64,000 nt of DNA, from the NCBI GenBank assembly GCA_015231825.1, contig JADGAV010000013.1, positions 1 to 64,000 on the forward strand, written 5' to 3'. This document shows positions 27,616-37,238 of the stretch, in pieces; position 1 is the stretch's first letter, and each line of letters starts with the position of its first letter. The DNA comes from SAR324 cluster bacterium (lineage in GTDB: Bacteria; SAR324; NAC60-12). A model generated the notes under the pieces. The model made no database searches and had not been told where the DNA came from. It saw nothing but the letters and a program-made list of their open reading frames with translations. Position numbers and translations under genes: made by a program.

Positions 27616-28644
27616 CTAAATCAAAGCGCTTGTTTCTTCGCAGCCGAACATCAGATTCATATTTTGAATTGCTTGCCCTGATGCCCCTTTAACTAAATTG
27701 TCGATTGCGGTGATTACAATCCAATTGGTGCGCGATTGATCGTGAGCCAATCCAATATGGCAGCGGTTCGAGTTTTGGACAGAACTCAAGTCCGGAAATT
27801 GCTCTTCTGGTAAAAAAACGAAAAACGGATTTTGTTCTGCCACCAGAGCAAAGTTGGCTCTAACTTGCTCGGGAGACTGTGCTTCTTTGAAGTGCAGATA
27901 AATGGTAGATAATATCCCCCGTGTCAAAGGAAGCAAATGGGGTGTGAAGATAAGGTCCCCCACAGTCCCTGCACGATAGGGAGTCAGGTCTTCGAGATAC
28001 TGCTGTATCTCAGGAAGGTGCTGATGTTGAAAAACTTTATAGGCTTTAAAATTCTCATTAACGCTCACGTAGTTGATTGTATCATCTTCCACTCTGCCGC
28101 CAGCTCCGCTGACTCCGGATTTCGCATCAATTACGGGGGGACGGTCCAAATTGGAAAGGAGATTTCCAAAAGGCAGAATTCCCAGCAGGGCTCCGGTGGG
28201 ATAACACCCCGGGTTGCTCACCAGACGTGCCTTGGCAATTGAAGTTTTGAAGTATTCAGGTAACCCGAAAACGGCTTCTTTCAACAAATCTGCTTCGGAA
28301 TGGGAAAATTTGTAATACCTTTCAAATACCGTTGTATCTCGCAGACGATAGGCCCCCGATAAGTCGACAACCCGAATTCCCTGATTAAGGAGTTTGGGTA
28401 CAATTTCCAAACTCGCTTTATTGGGGATGGCTAAAAAGGCAACATCACATCCGGATAAATCGGTTTCGTGATTTGAAAACACATGAGAAACACCTGCGAA
28501 TTGAGGAAAGATTTCTCCCAGGTCCCGTCCCTCGTATTTACTGGAAGTCAGAACTTCTAAATTGACGTCCGGATGTTTTTGAAACAAATGGATCAATTCT
28601 AAACCAGACAATCCAGCTGCTCCGATAATCGCTACATTAATCAT
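27616..28644 (-). CDS. argC: N-acetyl-gamma-glutamyl-phosphate reductase
   Basis: A 342-residue NADPH-dependent enzyme of arginine biosynthesis that reduces N-acetylglutamyl phosphate to the semialdehyde. It starts MINVAIIGAAGLSG with the nucleotide-binding loop, and the catalytic C147 lies in SNPGCYPTG. The open frame extends 43 codons upstream, but the ATG at 28644 gives the normal N-terminus. Other arg genes are not in this window. It is translationally close to the downstream deacetylase gene. Confidence 0.96.
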   Translation of the reverse strand: MINVAIIGAAGLSGLELIHLFQKHPDVNLEVLTSSKYEGRDLGEIFPQFAGVSHVFSNHETDLSGCDVAFLAIPNKASLEIVPKLLNQGIRVVDLSGAYRLRDTTVFERYYKFSHSEADLLKEAVFGLPEYFKTSIAKARLVSNPGCYPTGALLGILPFGNLLSNLDRPPVIDAKSGVSGAGGRVEDDTINYVSVNENFKAYKVFQHQHLPEIQQYLEDLTPYRAGTVGDLIFTPHLLPLTRGILSTIYLHFKEAQSPEQVRANFALVAEQNPFFVFLPEEQFPDLSSVQNSNRCHIGLAHDQSRTNWIVITAIDNLVKGASGQAIQNMNLMFGCEETSALI

Positions 28645-28871
28645 TAGGTATTTGCGTGTCAGGATAGTGAGTCGAAACTTGAGGAAGGATTTTAACAAAA
28701 CTCCGGGCAGTTTCTCATAAATCTCCAAAAAAATACAAGCGCTTTCTTTGCGAGTGAGTTTCACGATCGGCATTTAATTGCAAACAATTGAACATTCTTG
28801 AGAAAAGAGGCATCCTATATACTTAACACGGATTGTCTTAAGAAAAATTTTTATCCAGAGAGAAAGTTACT

Positions 28872-29612
28872 ATGGGGAAATTGGACCGAAATTTGACGAA
28901 GCAACTGCTCTTTGTGGCAGGAATATTTATTTCACTGTTCCTGGTGAACTCAACAACCTCTATTGCGGCAGAAATGCCAAAAGGAATCCTGATTACCTAT
29001 CTCGAAGACGAGGCCGAATATCGCTCCGGAGAAAAAAATTCCTGGCAGGAACTTGAAGCGGGTCAAATGCTTTTTCCTGGTTACGAAGTCAGGACCATGG
29101 CTCAGACACGGTTGACTCTCCGCCTCGGCGATGGCAGCGAGGTTCGAGTGGCCCCCGGTTCTCACTTGCGGATCAACCAGCAAACCGATTCAGAAACAGG
29201 ACAATTTGATTTTCAATTGATGTTGGGAAAGGCCTGGGCGAAATTCCGAAAAAACGTCAAATTGGGAGCAAGACTGATATTACGTACCGCCAATGCCACA
29301 ATCAATATCCAGGGGACTTCCTACGAGGCGACTGTTTCCGGAGAACAAACCGAGGTGCGTGTTTTCTCGGGAAGTGTGGAAGTAAGCGGCAATTCGATTG
29401 CAGCGAATCAAATAGGAGCACCTCCATCAGAAATTGCACCTCCGCATGAAGTCTCTCGTGAACAATGGCATGTCATTGTTTCCGCTTTTTATACGATTTC
29501 AGTCTATAAAAACGAACGCCCGGGTGAGCCCAAGCCGTTTACTATACAATCTGACGAAGACGGAAACGCATGGGTTAAATGGAATCTGGATCATGATGAA
29601 AAACTCGAATAA
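28872..29612 (+). CDS. Secreted FecR-domain protein
   Basis: A 246-residue exported protein. A signal peptide (LLFVAGIFISLFLVNSTTSIAA) ends near residue 33. It is followed by a FecR-type domain: LFPGYEVRTMAQTRLTLRLG, DGSEVRVAPGSHLRI and the core TANATINIQGTSYEATVSG, then VRVFSGSVEVSG. Unlike true FecR there is no membrane helix before the domain and no FecI sigma factor nearby, so it is probably a periplasmic protein of another role. It lies 126 bases before the class I cyclase-like gene on the same strand. Confidence 0.85.
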   Translation: MGKLDRNLTKQLLFVAGIFISLFLVNSTTSIAAEMPKGILITYLEDEAEYRSGEKNSWQELEAGQMLFPGYEVRTMAQTRLTLRLGDGSEVRVAPGSHLRINQQTDSETGQFDFQLMLGKAWAKFRKNVKLGARLILRTANATINIQGTSYEATVSGEQTEVRVFSGSVEVSGNSIAANQIGAPPSEIAPPHEVSREQWHVIVSAFYTISVYKNERPGEPKPFTIQSDEDGNAWVKWNLDHDEKLE

Positions 29613-29738
29613 AATGCCCGAAAAATAGCTTGTCAAAGCTCAGTATAATTGCCATCCTTTGCGGATAATTTTTAGAAAAGTTCCACATCTTTTAAAATGA
29701 AAAACTGGATGGATTTGAGAGCAAAATAAAGATGTCTC

Positions 29739-32540
29739 ATGGGTCTAAACAAGCTATTTAAGTCCGGTATCGCTTTACCAAAAAGTAATGCGGAAGAGTT
29801 GGAAAAATCGCTCAATGAAGGAAAAGCGTTTTTTGCAGACTACAATGAAAAACGTTTAGAATTAGCGTTTTCTACATTTTCCCCGGATATGAAAAAGGCG
29901 CTATTTGAAGTCATCTTCTTTTTGCATGTGAATGACCCGCGGTTTGAAAACATAGAATACAAAGGAATTAAAATTGAGCGAGTCAGCGGAATTGTCCGAG
30001 AAAGTTTTTATCAGGCGTCGGCAAACCTGTACTCGCCTGGAACCCTTCATGGAGTTGCAGGTATTGACAAACTTCCGGCAACATTCCGAGAAGAATTTTA
30101 TGAATATACCAAGAACGAATTCGGTGTCATCCCCGGCAAAGAGATGGTCTCTGAATTTCCCCCCATTGTCAGTATTTCCTCTTTAGGCTCCATTGGGACT
30201 ATCAGTCACAAACCCCAAAAGTCGGATTTAGACCTCCAAATTCTGTACGAGCTGCAGCCGTTTAAATTTCAAACAGAAAAATGGACGGAAGACCGCCTAA
30301 AAGCATCATTTTCCAAAGAAATTAATTTGGGGATTCACCGGCTCTGTGTTCAGCAGAATCTCGATCCCAAATCACTTTCTGACAATCCAAAACTTCATAA
30401 GGAACTGCGTCAGCAGTCGGTCTTGAAAGCTGCTAAAACCTATCCCTACCTGTACCAAATTTTGTTTCAAAACAAAGATTTTGCCAAACTTTTGGCTTCT
30501 CCTCAAGGACGCCAGCTCAAAATGAACATCATCCTCGAGATGATTCAGCTGATCACTCAGTCAGAAAAACAAAGCCAGGCAGACGTTTTAAAAGAAAAAG
30601 AAAGGTTGCTGAAAAATCGTATTCTTGCCATTCAAGACTACATCCAGACTAAATTTCCCAAAGAAGAAGTTTACTTGTTCTCCTGTGATTGCGAATCGTT
30701 TCGGCAGGGCCATCACGGTACAACCCTGGAATCTAAAGAAGCCTCCGGCTCTGCCTACGAACTGATTTTGAATTATGACGTACTGATGCCGGGGATTCAA
30801 TTCGCATCCACTATTCCAACCCATTTCATCATTTCGAAAAATTTCAATAATTCCAGTCAGTTTTATGCAAGATTGATCAACTTCATCCGCTTTCGCTGTC
30901 TCCCTTTGTATCACCATGATGATGATTATCTGGTCGATATGGGAGCCACCCCTTCCCTCAAGATGTCCTATATGCTCACGCATATAGGAGCAGCATACTG
31001 GGAATCCTTTAAAGCCGCTTCAGGAAATCTACCGAAAGCCCTGCTGAATCTCTTGCGAATTGAAGTCCTTTATAATTCCAGGTATCAACTGACTTTTATC
31101 GAGCTGATCAAGGCACCGGAAATGATCGATAAATTGATTCCTGACAATTACAGGGAAATAGCAAAGGAACAGGAAGGAGATAGCAAAAGAATTTATGGAA
31201 TGTCGGTCCTGCAAGTGCTGGAACTTGAACAGGAACTGCTCAATCTTCCACGGGCTATCCAGCTAGATCTGCGAATTGACCCCTGGTGGCTGAAGTACAA
31301 GATATTAAAGATTTTCTACAGTGATCCAGAAGTGCTTTTAGAAAGCTCGGAACGAAGGCGTATTTCCCGAAATATTGATTTATGCTTTGCCCTCCATATC
31401 AAGCTTTCCGATGCACTGGCGATGTTTCACCCAAAAACACATCGCGATCGTTTTCTAATGGCATTTCTAAAAAAGGGATTTCCTCCCAATAGCCCTCAAC
31501 GTCTGACGATCGAACGTTTTTTTATGGGAGAAGTCCAAACCATCAATCATTTTGAACAAGATCTGAAAAACCTGTTTTCCAATTGTCTGGATCGCATTCA
31601 CCGTATTATCGCCCTTCATGATATTCCTGACGGCAGCAGTCAGTCAGAATTTGAAATTTGGTACCAATATTATCAGCAGAATTTTGAATATGCGCCCAAT
31701 GAAATACCAAAAAATATTTTGGCGCATTTGAAAGTGCCACGTGCTTCGATCCGTATTCGATATGAAAAGAGCCGCAGAAGAGGAAGTTGGATTTTCAGCG
31801 GTCATGCAGGAAAAGATCAAAGTTCCGGAATGCCTGGAGGAGCGCGATCAGACATTCCTGAAGTGGTGGATTTGACCTATGATATGAGCTTTTTGAAAGG
31901 CTTGACATACTGCATTCTCAATGGTTATTACGGATTGTTGCGCGCAGGATCCCTGCAGGAAACGAAAACAAAAATCGATATTGATTTAGGATCCGCTGAT
32001 CTGGGTAATGTGGTCGATAACCTTTGGTGTGTTGTCAATTCCGATACAGCGTCCTTGCTGATGGACCGGATTGTTGGCTTTTTCCCCTACCGAAAATCCC
32101 ATTATATGGACGGGGTGAATTTTGGAAAAGAAGTGACCGAAATTTTGTTTTTTATGAATTTATTCAAATTTGGAAGAATCTCCATGCTTTTTCGAGACAA
32201 TCTTCAACGTTGGTATGTTGAGGAGTTTGACCATTCCCGTATCGCCATTGATGCTCAGAAATATTACGACAACCATCAGGCTCTTCTTGATCACAAAGAT
32301 CTTCATGACAGTATCCAACTGTTTTTGATGAGATATTTCATCAACATGGGCAGCAAAAATTTAAAAACTTCGTTTTGGTACAATTATATGAGCAGTGGTC
32401 ACGCGCCGGGGTTGGATAGTCGTGGACGAGAAAAATCCCTATCCTGGCAATTTCAGGATAAAGTGCTAAAAATTCATGGGGAAAAAAACTATACGAATCC
32501 AAAAGAAGCCGATGCACAATCTGAGCTAACAAAAAACTGA
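29739..32540 (+). CDS. Class I adenylate cyclase-like protein
   Basis: A 933-residue soluble protein resembling the enterobacterial CyaA family. The nucleotidyltransferase-like motif is at about residues 147-166: SSLGSIGTISHKPQKSDLDL, where GS...G and D-x-D match the CyaA GSTSSVGQ...SDLDIW region. A second family hallmark is near 416-440: GAAYWESFKAASGN, then LLNLLRIEVLYNSRY, comparable to CyaA GxxxWEL...KLLLMEAY. The remainder is divergent, including CDCESFRQGHHGT and a Gly-rich segment near 690. It lacks the C-terminal glucose-regulatory domain sequence I would recognise. cAMP synthesis is inferred from two motifs. The downstream gene starts 30 bases after its stop. Confidence 0.7.
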   Translation: MGLNKLFKSGIALPKSNAEELEKSLNEGKAFFADYNEKRLELAFSTFSPDMKKALFEVIFFLHVNDPRFENIEYKGIKIERVSGIVRESFYQASANLYSPGTLHGVAGIDKLPATFREEFYEYTKNEFGVIPGKEMVSEFPPIVSISSLGSIGTISHKPQKSDLDLQILYELQPFKFQTEKWTEDRLKASFSKEINLGIHRLCVQQNLDPKSLSDNPKLHKELRQQSVLKAAKTYPYLYQILFQNKDFAKLLASPQGRQLKMNIILEMIQLITQSEKQSQADVLKEKERLLKNRILAIQDYIQTKFPKEEVYLFSCDCESFRQGHHGTTLESKEASGSAYELILNYDVLMPGIQFASTIPTHFIISKNFNNSSQFYARLINFIRFRCLPLYHHDDDYLVDMGATPSLKMSYMLTHIGAAYWESFKAASGNLPKALLNLLRIEVLYNSRYQLTFIELIKAPEMIDKLIPDNYREIAKEQEGDSKRIYGMSVLQVLELEQELLNLPRAIQLDLRIDPWWLKYKILKIFYSDPEVLLESSERRRISRNIDLCFALHIKLSDALAMFHPKTHRDRFLMAFLKKGFPPNSPQRLTIERFFMGEVQTINHFEQDLKNLFSNCLDRIHRIIALHDIPDGSSQSEFEIWYQYYQQNFEYAPNEIPKNILAHLKVPRASIRIRYEKSRRRGSWIFSGHAGKDQSSGMPGGARSDIPEVVDLTYDMSFLKGLTYCILNGYYGLLRAGSLQETKTKIDIDLGSADLGNVVDNLWCVVNSDTASLLMDRIVGFFPYRKSHYMDGVNFGKEVTEILFFMNLFKFGRISMLFRDNLQRWYVEEFDHSRIAIDAQKYYDNHQALLDHKDLHDSIQLFLMRYFINMGSKNLKTSFWYNYMSSGHAPGLDSRGREKSLSWQFQDKVLKIHGEKNYTNPKEADAQSELTKN

Positions 32541-32570
32541 TCCAATGACAGAATCTTACTGTGAAAGATC

Positions 32571-34082
32571 ATGAACGGTTTTCCTGAATATATTAAAAAT
32601 ACCTACAATCTGCCCATCAGTTTTGCCGACCAGGAAGCCATAAATCGCGTTTCCAGCGAAGAACTTGAATCTTTAAAAAAAAAAATTGAACGAAAATACA
32701 AGACTGCCGCACAAATCCTGACCAAATTCAAGTCCCCGATTCTTGAAAAGACCATCGAGCTACAATTGGAGAAGTCTCCTGCTATTTGCCTGAGAGCTTT
32801 TTCCCGGGTGGAAGACCTTTTACAGCTTTGGAGTTCCGATTATCTGGATGATATTTTATTCGATAAATATCATCAAAAAGTTGTCGGTCATTCAGAAACC
32901 CATGCAAAACTGTTGGACTTGGTCCATCAGGCGCAGGAACAGTCATTTGAGCCTGAAGATTTCAGGCAGTATTTGGCCAGCGGATTGTTTGATGAAGGCA
33001 TTTACACGATGAAGCGGGGGCCTTCCCCGGCAGAAGTGAAAAAATTGCTGGAGGCAATGCGCTTGGACATTTACAAAAAATACCAGCTCACTCTTTGTAA
33101 AAAGGACGAAGAATTCGTCCTTTACAATAAAGTTCGCAATCCACATATTGTCACTCAAATTGTGGTTCCAAAATATCGGATTGCTTCTGAAATCATCGAC
33201 TTGCTGGCAGGGCATTATCTCGATGATCCGATATTAAAGCTCTTGGAAATGGGACTCAATGACGGAGTCCCGATTCTTAAACGTATTAAAGCGCTGGCAG
33301 AGTGGTATGCCGAGGGATATTTGAGCCAGACCCTTGTGAAAAAATATCATCTTTTGCTGGTCCATGATCTGGACGAATTGGAGGCGTTTTTTCGATTTCT
33401 CGAAAATATCAGTGAATTAATCAGTAAAAACAGGGCTATCCACTACATGGAACTGGGATTGTACGAAGTCTTTGAAGAAGACTTTCTTTCCTCCCTTCTT
33501 AAATTGGAAAGGTGTCTTTACGATATCAGTGATTATTTTCAGGATAGCGTCAGGGAATATATACAGATCATGAAAACGCCGGCAGCCAGTAAATCTTTGA
33601 ATACCAACCGTCGTTTGGCGCAGTGTTTTGGTAAATTCATTAATGCTGCAGAGTTGCTAATCGGAAACTGTGAACTTCTTGAAATTAAAAAATATCTCCC
33701 CAGACTTCGGCAGTACCAAAGTGGTTTGAGCCAGCTCTTTCAAGATTATCATAGTAAAAATCCAAGCCTTCCTGCTCCGCCTCCCTTTAAGGCAATCGAA
33801 TTTATAAGGCCTTTTTCCAAGATGTATTTCAATATTGAATGTGAAACCATGCTGCGCATGAGCACGATGCTAACCCAATCCGGTCAGAAGGAATTTCAAA
33901 AATTAAGTGAGAGTGATGATCCGGTGCTGCTCGAATGCGCCAAGCATTTTCGGCTGCGAGTTCAAGTGGTTCAGGAGGCCTTGGCGAACCCTAAAGATTA
34001 TTTCCGCATTATTGGTCAGCTGCTTCCCATGAAGCAAACCCACATGTTCGAACTGGATCAATACCTGAATAAGAAGAAGTGA
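32571..34082 (+). CDS. Unknown helical protein with internal repeats, partner of the class I cyclase-like gene
   Basis: A 503-residue, mainly helical, soluble protein that I do not recognise. Parts of the sequence repeat loosely: DYLDDILFDKYHQKVV (about 89-104), a related HYLDDPILKLLEMGL (about 217-231) and GYLSQTLVKKYHLLLV (about 249-264), each followed by a charged Leu-rich helix. This suggests a helical-repeat scaffold. There is no signal peptide, membrane helix or nucleotide-binding motif. It starts 30 bases after the cyclase-like gene and is very likely co-transcribed with it, so it may be its regulator or adaptor. Confidence 0.75.
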   Translation: MNGFPEYIKNTYNLPISFADQEAINRVSSEELESLKKKIERKYKTAAQILTKFKSPILEKTIELQLEKSPAICLRAFSRVEDLLQLWSSDYLDDILFDKYHQKVVGHSETHAKLLDLVHQAQEQSFEPEDFRQYLASGLFDEGIYTMKRGPSPAEVKKLLEAMRLDIYKKYQLTLCKKDEEFVLYNKVRNPHIVTQIVVPKYRIASEIIDLLAGHYLDDPILKLLEMGLNDGVPILKRIKALAEWYAEGYLSQTLVKKYHLLLVHDLDELEAFFRFLENISELISKNRAIHYMELGLYEVFEEDFLSSLLKLERCLYDISDYFQDSVREYIQIMKTPAASKSLNTNRRLAQCFGKFINAAELLIGNCELLEIKKYLPRLRQYQSGLSQLFQDYHSKNPSLPAPPPFKAIEFIRPFSKMYFNIECETMLRMSTMLTQSGQKEFQKLSESDDPVLLECAKHFRLRVQVVQEALANPKDYFRIIGQLLPMKQTHMFELDQYLNKKK

Positions 34083-34132
34083 ACTTTTTTCCGTAATTTT
34101 TAACGTTTTAAAAATCAGTTTAAACTCAGCAA

Positions 34133-34642
34133 CTACGATTGTGATTTCTGTCCGTCTTCCAATCCTTTCAAAAACAGATCGGCTTCTCTGAATTGATGCT
34201 CGTTAAAAACGGGCACGCCGTTTTTTTGAAGCAGCCGCGCTGTGACGCCCATTCCAGTAACGCGGATGCCGTTGAATTTCCCATTGTAAATAGTGTTGCT
34301 CCCACAGGAAGGGCTCCCTTCTTTCAGCACGGCAAGCGCCACTTTTACATTTTTTGCAGTTTTCAGGACCTTATTGGCTCCTGCAATAAACTCGGTGCTG
34401 ACATCAACTCCGCAGTCATCCACCACAAAGGTATTGCCCTGCAGAACATCGGCACCGTCCCCACCATCAATTTCTGCCCGACGCCTTGGTACTGGCATTC
34501 CGCCCGCCACTTCCGGACAAGTGGAAATCACACGCCCAGCTTTTTGCCACGATTCCAAAATGTCTGAGACAGTCCTTTTACTGGTCCCGTTGTAACGTAC
34601 CGGTTCACCCAGCAAACAGGCACTGATCAGCACTTTAAACAT
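34133..34642 (-). CDS. DUF523 family protein
   Basis: A 169-residue protein of the widespread DUF523 (YbbK-like) family. It starts with VLISACLLGEPVRYNG and contains ISTCPEVAGGMPVPRR and LKEGSPSCGSNTIYNG. The three conserved cysteine motifs (SACLLG, CPE, SPSCG) suggest a metal or Fe-S site. The function is unknown. The ATG follows AGGGGG. It is convergent with the preceding operon and read alone. Confidence 0.9.
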   Translation of the reverse strand: MFKVLISACLLGEPVRYNGTSKRTVSDILESWQKAGRVISTCPEVAGGMPVPRRRAEIDGGDGADVLQGNTFVVDDCGVDVSTEFIAGANKVLKTAKNVKVALAVLKEGSPSCGSNTIYNGKFNGIRVTGMGVTARLLQKNGVPVFNEHQFREADLFLKGLEDGQKSQS

Positions 34643-35222
34643 GGTAACCCCCTGATATTCATCACTGACAAAATGTGAATTTTTCCGTTAAATAAAGTTA
34701 GAAAAAAAATTCTTGATGATTCCTGCCGGCGAGGAAATCATGCCATGTTCTCCTTTCACCGCCGGAACTTCTCGTTTAAACCAGGTCAGTCAAATCTCTA
34801 TTTTGCCGAAATGAAATACCGAAGAAAAATTATAGACTTTCCAAAAAAACTTTATCGACTCAATATGTGCGAAGAAAAACAAAATCCAAGAAATTGAAAC
34901 CTTGGCTTTCAAACAAACTGAATGAACTGCTCTCACAACGATTAATAACCCGAAGATGGGGAATGTCAAGGTTTGCCGATACTAAAATTTTATCTCCACT
35001 GCTGTTGGAAAATTATTTTAGATGCTGTGTCCGTACCCTTGGCAAAAAGGAGAGTCGCAGCAAAAAATTTTTGTTATTTTGAAGAGCATTTGCAGATGAA
35101 TCTTGAATGAAAAAATTATCAGCTTTTGTTTTCCAGTCTCTTCTACTAGCCTGTTACTTTTTAAATTTATTGGAAATGAATCTAATTTTTTCATCCAGTA
35201 CTCGTTTTAAAAAAGGAATTTC
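34643..35222. other. Intergenic region without a supported gene
   Basis: 580 AT-rich bases upstream of slyD. A 71-codon frame with a GTG start at 34867 exists, but it has no ribosome binding site and an unconvincing composition. A partial inverted repeat with CCGGCG/CGCCGG appears around 34728-34765 and could be a hairpin. Nothing else is recognised. Confidence 0.35.
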
Positions 35223-35708
35223 ATGAAAATAGAAAAAAATAAGGTGGCATCCATCGACTACACACTCAAAGACAACAATGGGGAAGTGATGGATACTTCA
35301 GAAGGAGGGGAACCTTTGGCTTATATTCACGGAATTGGAAATCTGATTCCTGGACTGGAAAATGAACTGGAAGGAAAAAAGGAAGGAGATTCTTTTAAAA
35401 TCACAATTGAACCGGGAGATGCCTATGGCTTTCGCGACGACGAGTTGACTCAGGTCGCTCCGAGATCGGCCTTTGAGGGGGTTGAAGAACCGCTGGAAGT
35501 CGGAATGCAGTTCAGAGTACAGGCAGAAGAAGGGGAGCAAATTGCCACCGTCGTCGATATTGATGGGGACAACATCACTTTGGATGCGAATCATCCGATG
35601 GCAGGGGAAACTTTGAATTTCGACGTATCGATTGTCAGTATTCGGGAAGCGACAGAAGAAGAACTCGAGCATGGACATCCCCATGGCCCGGGAGGCACAC
35701 ATCACTGA
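35223..35708 (+). CDS. slyD: FKBP-type peptidyl-prolyl isomerase, SlyD-like
   Basis: A 161-residue cytosolic prolyl isomerase and chaperone. It has FKBP strands VASIDYTLKDNNGEVMDTSE, HGIGNLIPGLENELEGK and GDAYGFRDDELTQVAPRSAF, then the SlyD insert-in-flap region. The short tail HGHPHGPGGTHH is His-rich, as in metal-binding SlyD proteins that supply nickel. The tail is shorter than in E. coli. The ATG follows AAAAAAGGAATTTC. Confidence 0.93.
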   Translation: MKIEKNKVASIDYTLKDNNGEVMDTSEGGEPLAYIHGIGNLIPGLENELEGKKEGDSFKITIEPGDAYGFRDDELTQVAPRSAFEGVEEPLEVGMQFRVQAEEGEQIATVVDIDGDNITLDANHPMAGETLNFDVSIVSIREATEEELEHGHPHGPGGTHH

Positions 35709-35712
35709 ATAT

Positions 35713-36516
35713 TTATTCGGCAGGCCAGGGAACTTGTTCGGCTTCGTCTGCCATCAGACGAATCGGGTGATAGTCCTGATCTGCAACGGGATCAAAGCGT
35801 TTGAGCAGCCCTGCTCTGAGAATATCCCTCCCTTCCGAATCGTTTTGCATGTTTAAAAAAAGGGATTGCAGAACCATCTGTAACTCCGCGGAAACATCGT
35901 TCCTGATCACCCAGGGAGGAATCGGGCTGGGGCCAATGGTTTCAATCACTCGTATTTGGCCGCTGATTTCCGGAGAGTTTTTTAATTCCATATCTAAAAC
36001 GGTACTATCCAATGCAGAAGCGTCAACTTGCTGATTGAGAACCATTTGCAACGATAACTGATGCGCTCCTGACTGCACTATCTTGCTGAAAAAATCAGCA
36101 TTTTTCCCCAAAGCTGCCAGATGAGAACGCACTATGAAACACCCCGAATGTGAACCTGGATCGTTGTAGGCCCAGGAAGCCTTGTCCAGATCTTCAAATG
36201 TCACAAAACGGCTTTTTACATGAACGACCACATCTGAAAAATAAATCGGTCGATTCTGATACCGGATCTCTTCCAATACCGGAGCCGCTAGTAAAGTGAG
36301 TGGGATCGCCCTTTTTATTTTCCATGTATAAAGCAATCCACACATCCAGCATACTTGAATGTGCCCGTCATCAAAAAGGTGCTCTCTTTCCAAAGTTGAC
36401 AGATTCCCAATAAATTGTGTTGGAATTTGCAGCTTTCGGCCAGCATAATCTGCAATCATTTCTCCGATAAAATCGGCGTTTGCGGCAAGAAGGGACGTGA
36501 AGATTATCGGCTTCAT
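35713..36516 (-). CDS. PhnD-like phosphate/phosphonate-type substrate-binding protein without signal peptide
   Basis: A 267-residue protein with the fold pattern of PhnD-type periplasmic binding proteins: CWMCGLLYTWK, YFSDVVVHVKSRFVTFEDL, ASWAYNDPGSHSGCFIVRSH and the late PIPPWVIR. It lacks any N-terminal signal sequence (start MKPIIFTSLLAANADF), so it is probably cytosolic and may bind a small ligand for another purpose. No ABC permease or ATPase is adjacent. The ATG at 36516 comes one base after the stop of the OsmC-like gene, so translation is likely coupled. Confidence 0.75.
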   Translation of the reverse strand: MKPIIFTSLLAANADFIGEMIADYAGRKLQIPTQFIGNLSTLEREHLFDDGHIQVCWMCGLLYTWKIKRAIPLTLLAAPVLEEIRYQNRPIYFSDVVVHVKSRFVTFEDLDKASWAYNDPGSHSGCFIVRSHLAALGKNADFFSKIVQSGAHQLSLQMVLNQQVDASALDSTVLDMELKNSPEISGQIRVIETIGPSPIPPWVIRNDVSAELQMVLQSLFLNMQNDSEGRDILRAGLLKRFDPVADQDYHPIRLMADEAEQVPWPAE

Positions 36517-36517
36517 A

Positions 36518-36976
36518 CTAAAGAACCCGCGTTTCAACTTCTGTTTTCACAGAATTGGCAATGAAACAGTTTTCGTGTGCCTGGTCGTGTATTTTTTTTA
36601 ACAGTTCCCGGCTTGGCCGAGCTTGGCCGGCAAAGATGATGGTCGGCATTAAGATCACTCTGGTGAAAGCCATTTTATTTTCCGCGTCTTTTTCCATGAA
36701 TCCGACGGCCTCATCCATGTATTGCTCGACAAGCAATTTCTTTTTCGATGCAATTGCCAAAAACCAGAGCATATGACAACTGGAAAGTGACGCGACAAAG
36801 GCTTCTTCCGGATCAACATGGGACTCAATCGAGCATGGAACCGGGACCACTTGGGGTGATGAAGAAGCCTCTATTTCAGCACCGCCATCAAATATCCAGC
36901 TATGTCCACGGCTATAAGTATTTCCAAAAAAATCTCCGTTTCTTTTCCACAAAATTTTTGCAGTGTATTGCGACAT
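36518..36976 (-). CDS. OsmC/Ohr-family peroxide-detoxifying protein
   Basis: A 152-residue OsmC-like thiol peroxidase. The two reactive cysteines are in ASLSSCHMLWFLAIA and ENCFIANSVKTEV, with DPEEAFVASL before the first. Family members reduce organic hydroperoxides. The frame opens further upstream at 37054 but would then overlap the 68-residue gene. The ATG at 36976, giving MSQYTAKILWKRNGD, matches the family start. It sits in a three-gene run with a small protein and the PhnD-like protein. Confidence 0.88.
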   Translation of the reverse strand: MSQYTAKILWKRNGDFFGNTYSRGHSWIFDGGAEIEASSSPQVVPVPCSIESHVDPEEAFVASLSSCHMLWFLAIASKKKLLVEQYMDEAVGFMEKDAENKMAFTRVILMPTIIFAGQARPSRELLKKIHDQAHENCFIANSVKTEVETRVL

Positions 36977-37031
36977 TATATTTTTTTTTGATGAGCCTCG
37001 CTCAAGCAAATTAATTCTCGTAGGATAGGCG

Positions 37032-37238
37032 TTATGGATTGATTCGCTGATCAATTTCTGCGTATGCTTCCAAAATTGGTTCTATAAAGCGCAAAGTTTG
37101 AATTGTATCTTCCAAACATTGTTTCCGTCGGACCAATTCCCTTTTGACGGGGGGAAAGATGGATTCATTTTTAAGTTCATGGTCGATTCCTTTAAGGCTT
37201 ATCTGGACTGCCTTAATCTGTTCTTTTATTGAAATCAT
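37032..37238 (-). CDS. Small alpha-helical protein, 68 residues, unknown
   Basis: A short gene with a strong ribosome binding site (AAAGGACTT before ATG). The product, starting MISIKEQIKAVQISLKGIDH, is charged, helical and coiled-coil-like, with no cysteine or membrane segment. It lies 55 bases upstream of the OsmC-like start and is probably the first gene of that operon. No function can be assigned. Confidence 0.6.
   Translation of the reverse strand: MISIKEQIKAVQISLKGIDHELKNESIFPPVKRELVRRKQCLEDTIQTLRFIEPILEAYAEIDQRINP

Noticed and set aside
34867..35082. 71-codon plus-strand frame upstream of slyD
   Set aside because: GTG start without a ribosome binding site, unnatural composition and no resemblance to a known protein.
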